Shown: piece after piece, positions 43,962-54,900 of the stretch
Numbering within the stretch: the stretch's first letter is position 1
Layout: every line of letters starts with the position of its first letter
Assembly: GCA_003254925.1 (NCBI GenBank)
Contig: QANZ01019608.1
Location: forward strand, 8,598-72,597
Length of the DNA stretch: 64,000 nt
Source: Chamaecrista fasciculata
Taxonomy: Eukaryota > Streptophyta > Magnoliopsida > Fabales > Fabaceae
Reading direction: 5' to 3'
Notes under the pieces: generated by a model
What the model saw: only the letters and a program-made list of their open reading frames with translations
Database searches by the model: none
What the model was told of the DNA's origin: nothing
Position numbers and translations under genes: made by a program

Positions 43962-44340
43962 AAAGTGTACTTTTGGTCTCATAACTTTGACAAAGGTCTC
44001 AATTTGGTCACATAATTTTTTTTATTGTAATTTTAGTCCCATAACTTTGGCAAAAGTATCAATTTGGTCTCAAACTTTTGAAAACGTCTAACCGTTGGTT
44101 TCAAGCTGATTTCCATCCATTATTTTCCGTTAAGTCCACTTTACTCATATTTGCCACGTTATTATTCAACTCAGTATGTCAGATCATCTTTAACGGCATA
44201 AAATGAATGAAAATCATTTTGTGACCAACAGTATGTGAGACGTTTTCAAAAGTTATGGGACCAAAATTGAAAAAAAAAAAGTTATAGAATCAAATTGAGA
44301 CCTTTGCCAAAACTATGGGACCAAAAGTGTACTTTATCCT
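43962..44340. mobile_element. MITE, relative of 16120-16519
   Basis: Starts gtgtacttttggtctcataa and ends in the inverse, accaaaagtgtacttta. The arms repeat a ttttgaaaacgtct module as in the 16120 element. Confidence 0.7.
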
Positions 44341-44587
44341 TTAATTTAGTAAAGCCTATCAGAGTGAAAGATGTTTTTTTTTTAAAAAAAAATACATTGT
44401 TAGCCTCCAAGATGCCAAAAGCTGCTTTATAGATAAATTATAATTATTTGCATTATGCTCATTGTTGAGAAGAATATAGTTTTTCTATGAAGGCACCAAT
44501 CATGGTAGTGTTGATAGCAAAGTAATAAAATTGACAATATATAAGGTAATGATTGATATGACTCATCAGTTGTTCGTTTAAAAGATT

Positions 44588-45155
44588 TAGGCAAAAGTAC
44601 TATTTTTGTCCCCAAATTTTACACCAACTGTCAATTTTATCCCCAAACTTTTTTTGCTGTCAACTTCGTCCCCAAACTTTACACCAACTCTAAATTTCAT
44701 CCCCAATCTTTTTTTGCTGTCAATTTCATCCCCAAACTTTACATCAAATGTCAATTTCATCCCCGATTTTTCACATTTTCGTCAATTTTATCTTTTGACT
44801 AACTTCTTTTAATAAATTAACGACAGACTGCATCCTATTATAAAAAGAAAAGGACCTTAATATAAGAGATTTATTTTGTGTTTTTGGGTAAATTCACTTA
44901 AAATCTTAATTTACTTCATTTTCTTATGTTTTGATCCTATTATAAAAAGAAAAGGACCTTAATATAAGAAAATAAAACTTTTGGGGATGAAAGTTTATTT
45001 TCCTCTTTTTTTAACGGAAAAATGGATGGAAAACGTTAGAGGGACCAACTTTTTCAAGTTTTGCATAACTGGGGGACCAATATGGAACAAAAAATAACTG
45101 GGGGACCTATTTGGAACAAGGAGCATAACTGAGGAACCAAAATAGGACTTTGGCC
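44588..45155. mobile_element. Nested element remnants including a single Mutator-like end
   Basis: 44588-44800 is a run of gtccccaaactttacacca/gtcaatttcatcccc modules. From about 44880 to 45155 the sequence matches the right arm of the elements at 7317 and 24756 (cggaaaaatggatgg, then gggaccaactttttcaag) and ends ggactttggcc at 45155. No matching left end is found, so it is a truncated third member of that family. Confidence 0.7.
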
Positions 45156-45636
45156 TAAAAAAAAAGTAAAATTTGTCATTTCAACTTTTGGTCAAAACCT
45201 TATTTTGATCCCTAATAGTTATCTTGAATTTCATTTTGGTCTCTAATATTTTTTTCTATTTTGGTCCTTGATGTTTTTCAATAGTTTCATTTTGATCCAT
45301 GATTGTTAAATATAATCATATCTCTCTTGTTTTGAGTTTAAATGCGACAAAATCGAAGCTATGGATTATTTTTTATGATTTTTTTTTCTTTACCTAGCTA
45401 GAGCCGTCGACAAATAAAGTCGAATTAGACTTGAAATCGAGTCCGAAAATAGACTGCTCATTTTATGATGTTGGTTATACCTTTCGTGTCTTAAGTCTAC
45501 ATATGACGAAATTAGAATTATATTCTACACAAGATTGTGTTGCAGGATTACATGTACGAATGCGCCGTGCATACATTGTGATGCGGTGCATAACAATGGG
45601 AGTCACGACACAAGATATGTGTTGTGACCTGCACTA
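45156..45636. other. Repeat-derived intergenic stretch
   Basis: This shares short motifs (ttttgatccatgattgtta, ctagagccgtcgacaaataa) with 30300-30850 and 47500-48300. No gene is seen. Confidence 0.4.
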
Positions 45637-46263
45637 TGTCACGACCCGTCTATGAAGGCTCAAGAATTCTCTAGAATTCTCTCCATAAGACTAGAGAATG
45701 AAAGAATTCTCTAGAAAGTATTAGAATTGTGTAGAATATTCTAGAAGTGTGTATAATGATCTAGAAGTGTGTGAAATCTTCTAGAAGGGTGTAGAACTAT
45801 CTAGAAGGATCTAGAAGTCTCTACACAACTCTAGAAGGATGTAGAAGGTTCTAGAAGCTTATGGAAGCCTAATAGTCTAGATTATGGTAGAAGGCTCTAG
45901 AACTTTATGGAGATGTAAAGATACTTCATGTACATAGTAAAGATGTGTAGAAGAGTCTAGAGGAACATTATAGACCGTAGGATCAAATAGATCTCCACCG
46001 TCCATTGATGAGGTGGAATGACTATAAATAGAGGTAGAGGCATTCATTTGTAACGAACCAAGAGTTGAGTAACCAAGAGTTGAGTGGTAATTGAGTATTT
46101 AGTGGAGCATTCCTAAGTTCTTCATCTCTTGTGTTCCCTTAATCACTTCCACTACTCTCTTGAGTGTGAGTTGTGAGAGTTTTGAGAGGCTGACTAGTAC
46201 TTAAAGGCGAAACTACTAGGCCGCACGGTCACTTGGATAGGGTGAAAATCTAAGTCCGTGACA
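45637..46263 (+). mobile_element. Solo LTR rich in heat-shock-element-like motifs
   Basis: Starts TGTCACG and ends CGTGACA, a perfect terminal inverted repeat. ACTA lies directly on both sides (45633-45636, 46264-46267). The first 270 bases contain at least ten tctagaa-type motifs. Several are the palindrome TTCTAGAA (around 45734, 45778 and 45850), which satisfies the heat shock factor site nTTCnnGAAn. A TATA box (tataaata, 46023) follows, then a leader-like region. There are no internal domains, so it is a solo LTR. Confidence 0.8.
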
Positions 46264-47745
46264 ACTATGATGTAGGCATAATGATTATGAAATAATAATT
46301 TGATCAGATTATAAGTTGAAAAATTATATTAAAAATCTATAAACAAACGAAAATTATTTCATTTAATTAAATTATAGTAATAAGCTTATAATCTAATTAT
46401 GAGTGGGGCCAAATAAATACCAATTCATTGTATATAATAAACAATATTGATCTTTTAAGTTTTTTTAAAAAATAATTTAAAATAAACAAAATAAAACTTC
46501 TAAGAAGTTGGACTTTCTGTGAAATCCTGGTAGAAAATATTTAATATTTTTGTCCTAAAAAACGAGTACCGAGACAAAGATAAGCTCAAAGAAAGAAGAA
46601 TGTATACGATAGTACGTAATGGTGTATAATATCAAGTTAAAGTAGGCAGTCAAATTTTGACCCACAACGTCTTTCTTTAATAGGACAACTGGCTTAAGCA
46701 TTTTTATAGTTTCGCATTTTCTTACCAAACAATCAAAATTTGATGGGATCCCATAAATATATACCAACTTTAATGCTAGCTAATTATGTTGATATATTTC
46801 TCACCATCAATGTATCTGATTAACCAAGATGTACGTTTATTTCTTAACATATAAAAGTGTGTTATTTACGCTTGTGGAAAGATCTCGTTTAGATTCTTTA
46901 TGCAGTTTTAATAGCAGATATATGATTTTATGCTTATTTTGGGCTTCATCTACTTCAACTTCAATTTGGACCATTGTTGATTGTAATCGCTAATGTACCA
47001 TTACTCAAGTCAAGATAAACTTTTATGCTAACATCATAATTTATTGTGTTTATGTCATTATTTAGCATGGGAATGTTTAAAAAAGCTAAGCAAAAATTCA
47101 GAAAATGTTATTGTCCTTTTAGCTCTTATGTAAAATATTTTCTGAACTACAAGAAAATAATGATAAATATCTAAAATTTTTACGTGTAAAAACTTTCTAG
47201 TTGTTACAATTTTTTATTTGAAATTAATAATTTTGACTATTTTTTTATTAAACTATGAATTCCTTCCGTCTATCCGGTATACGGCTTAGACGAAAGATTA
47301 ATTTTATTCAGGTTAAGAAAAAAAAAACAGTTTGAGCCCTTCTAACAATGTTAACATTAATAATCAAATCTGATTCCTCTCACTTAGGATGCATCTCGCT
47401 AACTACTGTACTAATATCTAAATGCAAATAGTAGACTAAATGTGAGTACCTCTTCTAACAAATATTCTTTACAATTTTAGTCTTACAAGTTTCTCTAAAA
47501 TTTTATTTTTGGTTCTAACTACTGAATGTACTCATATGGATATCTTTCTTGTTTCAGGTTCGAATGCGATAAGTCCATAGTTTCATATTGATTTTGACAA
47601 GTAATTTTTCTATCCAATTGGAACGGTTAGTAAAGAAGGTTAAATTAAACTAGCAAAATTGATTATATCTAATCTCATGTCCAAATGTAACAGAGTTTGG
47701 AGTTATAATTATTCTTGATGAGTCAATTTTTTTGTCTGTTGGGTA
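46264..47745. other. Gene-free AT-rich stretch
   Basis: No supported coding sequence, RNA or complete element. Towards 47500-47740 lies repeat-derived sequence into which the next solo LTR is inserted. Confidence 0.45.
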
Positions 47746-48157
47746 TTGATAAGGCATTCCCTAGGAGTGATTCCCCTCGTAGCGATTCCCTTTAACGGCC
47801 TCTAACGGTCATCTTTCTCCCCATTGAACTAATCTTATCTAAATAACTTGACTCAACTGCCTTGTAACTGTCATAACGGCCTCCTCGACTTGGCCTCCAA
47901 GGTAACAACTTTCTTATCTTCCCAAACGCTTATAAATAAGTCTCAGTTCCACAATTAAGGTACACACTCTTTCTCATTCTTAAACTGAGTCTACAGTGTT
48001 TTCCCATTACTCTCATTGAACACTTATTGACTTAGGCATCAGAGTGTTTACGAGGGGACCAACCCCTTTGTTTTCCTCTTGCTGGTTCATCTTCGTATCC
48101 TGAGGCTCTGTTCAACACTGCCTCCTATTCCGTTATCTGGAAATCGCAGCCTCATTA
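47746..48157 (+). mobile_element. Solo LTR inserted in an older repeat
   Basis: Flanked by GGTA (47742-47745, 48158-48161), with ttgataagg at the left and cctcatta at the right. Inside are a TATA box (cttataaataag, about 47929) and the stretch ggcatcagagtgtttacgag followed by gaccaacccc, a pattern I associate with the U3/R-U5 of plant Gypsy LTRs. The interrupted host repeat continues on both sides (tgttggg / ggtaccattagcgaat). Confidence 0.65.
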
Positions 48158-48323
48158 GGTACCATTAGCGAATGAGGTAAAATTGAACTTTAAAGTGTGT
48201 TTAAGACTAATGCTTCAAAAATTTTTACTTTTTGATCCTAAACTCACTTTTGAGCTCAATTGGACATCATTTAATAGCAGCCTCAACTGAACAAAATAGG
48301 ACTCATAAAAAATAACCCATAAC

Positions 48324-48729
48324 CCGAGCTATTTTTCTTAGTATCCAACATGCTAAATCTGGGTTTAGATTATATTGTTGTTGAATCAAATTGCAAGCTA
48401 GCTGTTGATTTTGTTTATTCTCAACTTTATGATCATCATCATTTTGCTCCCATTATTCACTCTATCATATTAAGCTCGCCAAGTTTCAACAGTTCTCAGT
48501 TCAACATGAGTTGCGTGAAGCCAACTCTTGTACAGATGTTATGGCTAAATATGCTTTGAAGGAGAGATCACCTTTTGTTTCTTTCGATTGTATGCCTAGT
48601 TTTATTAGTTCTATTTGTTTTGCTGACTTTTGCGGTGTGGTTGTGCCCCGTATTATAGGCATTGACTGATGTACTCTTGATCTCTTGATCTTTTTTACAT
48701 ATAGCTTCTTTTTTATGAAAAAAAAAGAG
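48324..48729 (+). mobile_element. 5'-truncated LINE (RNase H end) with 13-bp target duplication
   Basis: The coding remnant LGLDYIVVESNCKLAVDFV, then after a frame break SVQHELREANSCTDVMAKYA and SFISSICFADFCGVVVPRII with a stop at 48667, matches the RNase H C-terminus of plant L1-type LINEs. An A-run (about 48718-48726) follows. AATAACCCATAAC is found on both sides (48311-48323, 48730-48742). Truncation, A-tail and target duplication are the marks of target-primed reverse transcription. Confidence 0.9.
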
Positions 48730-49019
48730 AATAACCCATAACTTCAAACTCGTCATAGTTAGACTTGAAATGAGGGAAATATGACTAACTTTCTTTATTT
48801 GACCGTGAAACGAATGACCACTTTTAGTGTTTAATTTGATTTCATTTGCTGACGTCCCCAATTGAACATAAAAAGAACTCATAAAAAACAATACAACTAT
48901 AGACTTGCCACATTTAATCTTAAAACGAGAGTTATATAATCACATTTAATAATTGAGACTAAAGAGTGAAACTTTTAAAAAACTTATAGAATTAAAAGTG
49001 TAAGGAAAACAAGGAAAAG

Positions 49020-50110
49020 AGGATTATAATCTGTTAGAAAATAAGATAGTGAAAATATCCCAAGAGGGGGGGTGAATTGGAAACTTTAAAATCTTTTCCT
49101 GAAAATCCGTTCCTTGAAAAGCTTCCAGAGGAAGTATGACAGTTCCTTATGCTTAGAAGAGTATATTCAAAAACTAAGTTGTTCCTGAAAATATATTTCC
49201 TTGAAAAATCCTTGTGAGGAAGTCTGACACTTCTTTGAACGTACTTCCTTGAAAATACTATCAGGAAGTGTAACTCTTCCTTAAGTATACTTCCTTGAAA
49301 AATATTGTTAGGAAATAACAATGTTCCTGGACGCAGCTTCCTTTAAAATCAGTGTAGAATAAAATGTTCAGGAAGAGCGTAAAAACAGTTTCCTTAACAA
49401 AAATAAATATTCAGGAAATGTAAAGAGTTAAGTTAAGGAACAAACACACCAAAACTTTTAGTGGTTCAAATAAGGGTATGATCCTTGATACGGAAATTCC
49501 CCTTATCCTACATCCACACCTCTAACCAACCAGCTAGAGGTCTCTTTATATATTTTATCAAAATATAATCTGCACGAAGCTTGGGATCACCCTACAGGTT
49601 TTACAACTTAACCCACATATGCTCTAAGGCAAGTCTCTCGGTATATTACTCCTTACGGAACCACACACGGCTCACCTACAAAGGTTTCACCCTAGGAGTT
49701 CACCTTCACTTCCTTAAAGCATACAACACGGGATAACCAACTTGGTTTTACACACAACCCAAATGACTCTAAGGAAAGTCTCTAAGTATATTGCTCTATA
49801 TGGAACCACACACGGCTCACCTACAAAGGTTTCACCCTAAGAACTCACTTTCACTTCCTTAAAGATTTTACACTCAAGAATACAAGATGAGAAAATTTCT
49901 GGTTTATCTCACAAAGAGATTTTCGCTCAGGAACAAGAAGCACAAAGCTTCAGGAAATCTGCACACAGCAGGAAGGTCTTCTGCACTTAGCAGGAAGGAT
50001 GTCTTCTGCACACAGCAGGAAGGTCTTCTGCGCACCTCAGGAAGACTGCACTCAGCAGGAGGAAGCCTAAATGTGGAGAACTGATGATTTTGCACACAGC
50101 AACTTTCTAG
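49020..50110. repeat. Complex repeat of 'aggaag' modules, probable retroelement remnant
   Basis: 49060-49420 has repeated ttccttgaaaatac/gaggaagt modules. 49635-49730 and 49762-49862 are direct repeats (ggaaccacacacggctcacc). 49965-50065 has tandem cacagcaggaaggtcttctg units. The motif ccaagaggggggg near 49060 is of the kind found in plant retroelement sequences. No protein domain is recognised; the open frames simply follow the repeats. Confidence 0.55.
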
Positions 50111-51927
50111 ATCGCTTCTCTCTTATTTTTCAACTTCAGAACTTCATTCTTTTATACAAAACCAGAGCTAGCCGTTGGAGAAGATAGGAGTGAATGCTTC
50201 AAACGGATACTTCCTCTAATTTTGTAAACCACAATTAATGGTGAATCTGATTTTAATTGACCTGCAAAATAAGAGCTAAAATTAGCTTGTGGAATTGATC
50301 TTGATTAGCTGAGATTATGGGCAGACTTTGTGTAATTGGAGTATGATTATTACTTAATTCAAAGTCAGACCTTTTCAATTTACTTTATTTCCTAAACAAG
50401 GACGGTTTAGCATTTATGACAAAATAAGGAAATAAAGAATTCCAATTTGCCAGTTTTTCTTAATAAAGCACCTTTAAGAGAGAATTATATTTCATGCCTT
50501 TAATATGTTTATTTCCAAATGAGGCATATATCAGACTTTTATTTTTCGCTTTAATAAAGCATGAATGAAGTTTCATAGACCAAAGAATAATTATAAGATC
50601 ACATTTATGCTTGAATTGGTCCAGAAAAGTAATTTGGACTAAAAACACATTTTGGCCACAATATAGGATTTAAAGATGAATAATATTGGGCTTAATCCAA
50701 AACTACATATTGGGACATCAAACTCTCAGTTTATGCAATATAGTCCCTACAAGACATATTCTCATATAATACATTAAGCATACATAAATATGAATATTAG
50801 GCCTTGAGATAAAACATGAAATGGGACAGAAATATATTCAGAAGTTGCAGATTAGTCCCTGTGTTTGATAAAAGATAACAGATGTTGCAATATAGTCCAA
50901 ACACATAGTTAAACAAAATTTTTGCAAATTATCAAAAACATAAATAATTAATTATATCAAAATTTAGTCCAACATAATCTACTTCCAAGATAAGTGACCA
51001 AATATACATTTTCACCAATCTAATAATTAATAACAAATTAAGTCAAGGATCTATATATATTCAATTATTGAGAAAATCTAATTAGGATAATTCCCAAGAA
51101 AGAAATCATAAATAGATAATAAGAAGCGGAGAACAAGCAAAAGAGAAGTTAAATTAATTATAGACTGTTTTACCACAAAAAATTAATAATAATTATAGAC
51201 TGCTCTCAACCTGCGTATCATGGAGGAATAAAGAGGATTGTAATTTGTAAGAACAATAATAACATGAAGAAGAACAATGTCTTTGTCTTTACTATTAATT
51301 TCATCGATGGCTAATCCTCATATATAGTTAAGGTAGATTCCTGGTAGGACAAAAGAAGGAAGGAGAAGAAGCAAGCATGAAGCATAAGGCCCCATTTGAT
51401 CTAAAGTTTTTGGCTTTCATCCACAGGGACCACTGTACTGTCGGTGCTCACAGTAAAAGCAAAGCTTCATTGAAAAAAGAAAAGAAAAAAGAAAGCACTT
51501 CCAAAAATTACACACACACCCACCTTCAACGGTCTAATAAAATCTTACTCCTACTACTATATTACCACACCATCCACATTCAACACTTGTGATTCTGTGT
51601 GGCATTGATTTCATTTGCCTCTCTCACTCCGTGATTCTCACTCTAAAAAGCAAAAAAAATCCATCTTTTTTGAAAAAGACGCAACCCCATTATTATTCAA
51701 TTCGGTGAGAAAGGCCAGGTGTCCATGTGAACTACATACATGATACATTTCACAACCCGAAAGAGAAAGGACTATTATTACAATAACGGGTTTGCTTTGG
51801 CTTCTCTGTTCATTTCTTTCTTTCTTTCTTTTCTCTCTTATTCTTATCTTCCTCCATTGATTGTCTCTTCTGAAGGGAAGAAAGAAAGCTTGTCACTTTC
51901 TAGGTCTCTCTCTTTGAGCTCCGCGCG
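50111..51927. other. Gene-free stretch and O-fucosyltransferase-family promoter region
   Basis: No coding sequence or element was identified in 50111-51200. The last 300 bases, with CT-rich tracts, are the likely promoter and 5' leader of the next gene. Confidence 0.45.
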
Positions 51928-54900
51928 ATGATGATGGAGCTCAAGCACCATAATCACTATCACTCTCACAGAAGAGGACCGACACTTGTTTCTCTCTTCC
52001 CTGCATTTTTCTCCTTCATTTTGTTCTTTCCTTTGGCCTATGCTTCGTCTTCCTTTAATCCGGTATGTTCTGTTTAGCTTGGTTTTCTGCTCCTGATTTT
52101 TTTACCTTTTTTTTGGGGGGGGACTTGTAGTTTTAGTGGGATATGAACATATGCTGTTTTATTACCCTTTTTTTTTTTTTTTTTTNNNNNNNNNNNNNNN
52201 NNTTTTTTTTTTTTTTTTTCCTGAAGCCTATATTTATTTTCTACTGTTAACTGTGATGTTTTTGCTTAGTTCTGGATTCTGGAATATGATGTTTTTCATA
52301 TTCTTCTTGTTCAATGTTGATTGAAGTTTTAAAAAGTGTTTATAAAGGGAATTGAAGTTTGATCGTCTTTCTTGTGATTAATGGGGAAGAGAGGTGTGAG
52401 AAGGTCGTTAATTTCGTTATTTTGAGTAGTTATTGAAGTGAGACTAAGAAAAAGAAAAGGTTGTAGCAGTGACTTGAAGTTTTATCCGATTAATCAAAGC
52501 ATTCAAATAGCTCCGGTTGCTTGAATCTTGATTAGGGGACTCTAACTAATAGGTTTTAAGATAGTTAATTTTTGTGAACCAATTGAAATTATGAATCCTT
52601 TAGCTTGGCATTACAAAACCTAACCAAAAGCGGGTTTCATTTGTTTCTTTCCCTTTGCTATTTATGAGTACATGGATATGCTTTCTGTCCTATGGAATTG
52701 TTTGTGTTATTGTTTTCTACTGTTAACTGTGAGACTTCTTTTGGAGACTTTAAGATGATGCAGTAAACCTGTCGTAATGACTGGTGTGCAAAAGTGTCGT
52801 GATCCTTATTTTGAATAGTTGTTTGGATATTTTGGATGTATAGCACCAAAAATTAACCAAAGTGTTTATATATAAAAAAAAATAAATTAAAGTGAGTGAA
52901 TCTAGCTGCAAACATCTTATCTTTTGTTTTTTTACCTTTTTTATTATTCTAACTCTTACAAGGCAACTTTATCCTTATTGAGCTTTGAGGACATCATTTA
53001 CTAAATACAGGAATGCGTATTGTGATGTTCAAAATCAGAAGACTTTTGTATAAAAATATAGCATGGTGTCCACCAAGGAAAACTCATTTACTAGTTTTCT
53101 TCAATGATCATGCTATTCTTGTTTTTGGATTGCTTCACATGCCATTAAATTCTGGTGTCTTATTACTTGAAAATTTGTTTTTATAGGAATTGGGTGCTAT
53201 AAAACCTAGACACTCACGTCTTCTCAGGAGTGCTGTACAACGTGAAACTGTAAGAGCTGATTGAGCAGTAAATTCAACTTCAAATTATTTACCGACTGTA
53301 CTTAACAATGTCTGTTCATTATATGTATTTTATTTAATCTCCATAATTCTTCTTGTGTAGTCAACATCACAACTTTCTTATTTGTGGAATTCTCTTGAGA
53401 ACCAAGGATGGAAATCTTTTGTTGAATCTAGAAATAAACCATGTAAGTGATGTTAATTCTATGCACTTTACCTTATTTTGAGATAAAGGTTTTCAACTTT
53501 GAGAGGTTAAGTAATATTCAGAGGGGAAGGGTGGATCTGACATGTAAACTCAATTGATAAATTTGTACAAGTTTACTTCAATAAATAGCTATTATATATG
53601 CATAATTAGTAAAAATAAGATGAAAAAAAAATTCAAATAACATATAAACTCAAATGTAATGCATACATAAGTACTTAAACTTTTCAAGTCCAAGATATTA
53701 GACATAGATATTCAAACATTCCAAGGCAAGCAAAAGAGGAAAGTTATGTTTGTCTAAACGTTGCTTGACTTCATTTTATGTCGCGTGATTAGGCTTAAGG
53801 GCTTAGGGCACTTGACAAGTTTTGTCTATATGGGAATGTAAACTTGTACAAGTTTAAGAGTGAACTTGAGAGTTTAACAACTATGGATCACTAATTATTT
53901 TGGTACTTCAATGGTTCATGATATCTTTATGTGGCTGAAAACTTAACACTTGATTGAATCTGAGCAGCATTACCAGAGATGTCTGAGGGATATATCCAAG
54001 TGTTTCTCGATGGAGGCTTGAACCAGCAGAGGATGGGGGTAGGTATTTAAGGCCTTTTAAGAAAACCAAAATCTTTGATATCTGTATATGTAAAAGATGT
54101 TTGATTTGTACCATGTTTATTATTTTGGTGTAGATATGTGATGCAGTTGCTGTTGCAAAGATACTAAATGCAACTCTTGTAATCCCATACCTCGAAGTAA
54201 ATCCCGTGTGGCGAGATTCAAGGTACTTGTAGCAGACATCCTTCCTTGCATGTTTGTTTTATTGCATATCTCACCAATCGCTGGATGCCAGTGATTTATT
54301 ATTCTGAGGATGCATATATTTCTCTGCAGCTCCTTCATGGATATATTTGATGTGGATCACTTCATTGATGTATTGAAGGATGATATTTCTATAGTTAAAG
54401 AGCTTCCTGAAGAATTTTCCTGGAGCACAAGGGAGTATTATGCTACTGCTATTCGAGAAACCAGAATTAAGGCGGCTCCTGTCCATGCAACGGCCAACTG
54501 GTATCTGGACAATGTTTTGCCGGTCCTACAGAGGTTGGTGGTTATCTGAACCCTTTAGGCTGTTGAGATATATATTTGACTATGAATGACTAGAGTTTTT
54601 CAGGATTTTTCTTTCAAGTGTGCTATATATTTTATACATAACTATAACTATTCAGGAACTTGCTACGTCAAATTGTCAAACTGAGAAGTGAGAACACCTA
54701 CTGAATTGTATTGATGATTAGTATATCTTAATTGTACTTAACAAGCACATGGCAGAAATACCCTTCTCTGATATAAATAAAACTTTTCTATGAACAATTG
54801 GTTAGGCTTATGGGAATATGGCCAAGACCTTCAGCACTCTGTCTGCTTAGGGCATCTTAATGTGTCTCAGGGTGCTCCATGCAACTTTTTATTTTATTTT

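Noticed and set aside
45431..45655. 74-codon frame before the solo LTR
   Set aside because: It runs into the LTR end and shows no domain; surrounding sequence is repeat-derived.
49887..50095. Frames on both strands over the caggaag repeat
   Set aside because: The protein sequence only mirrors the tandem DNA repeat.
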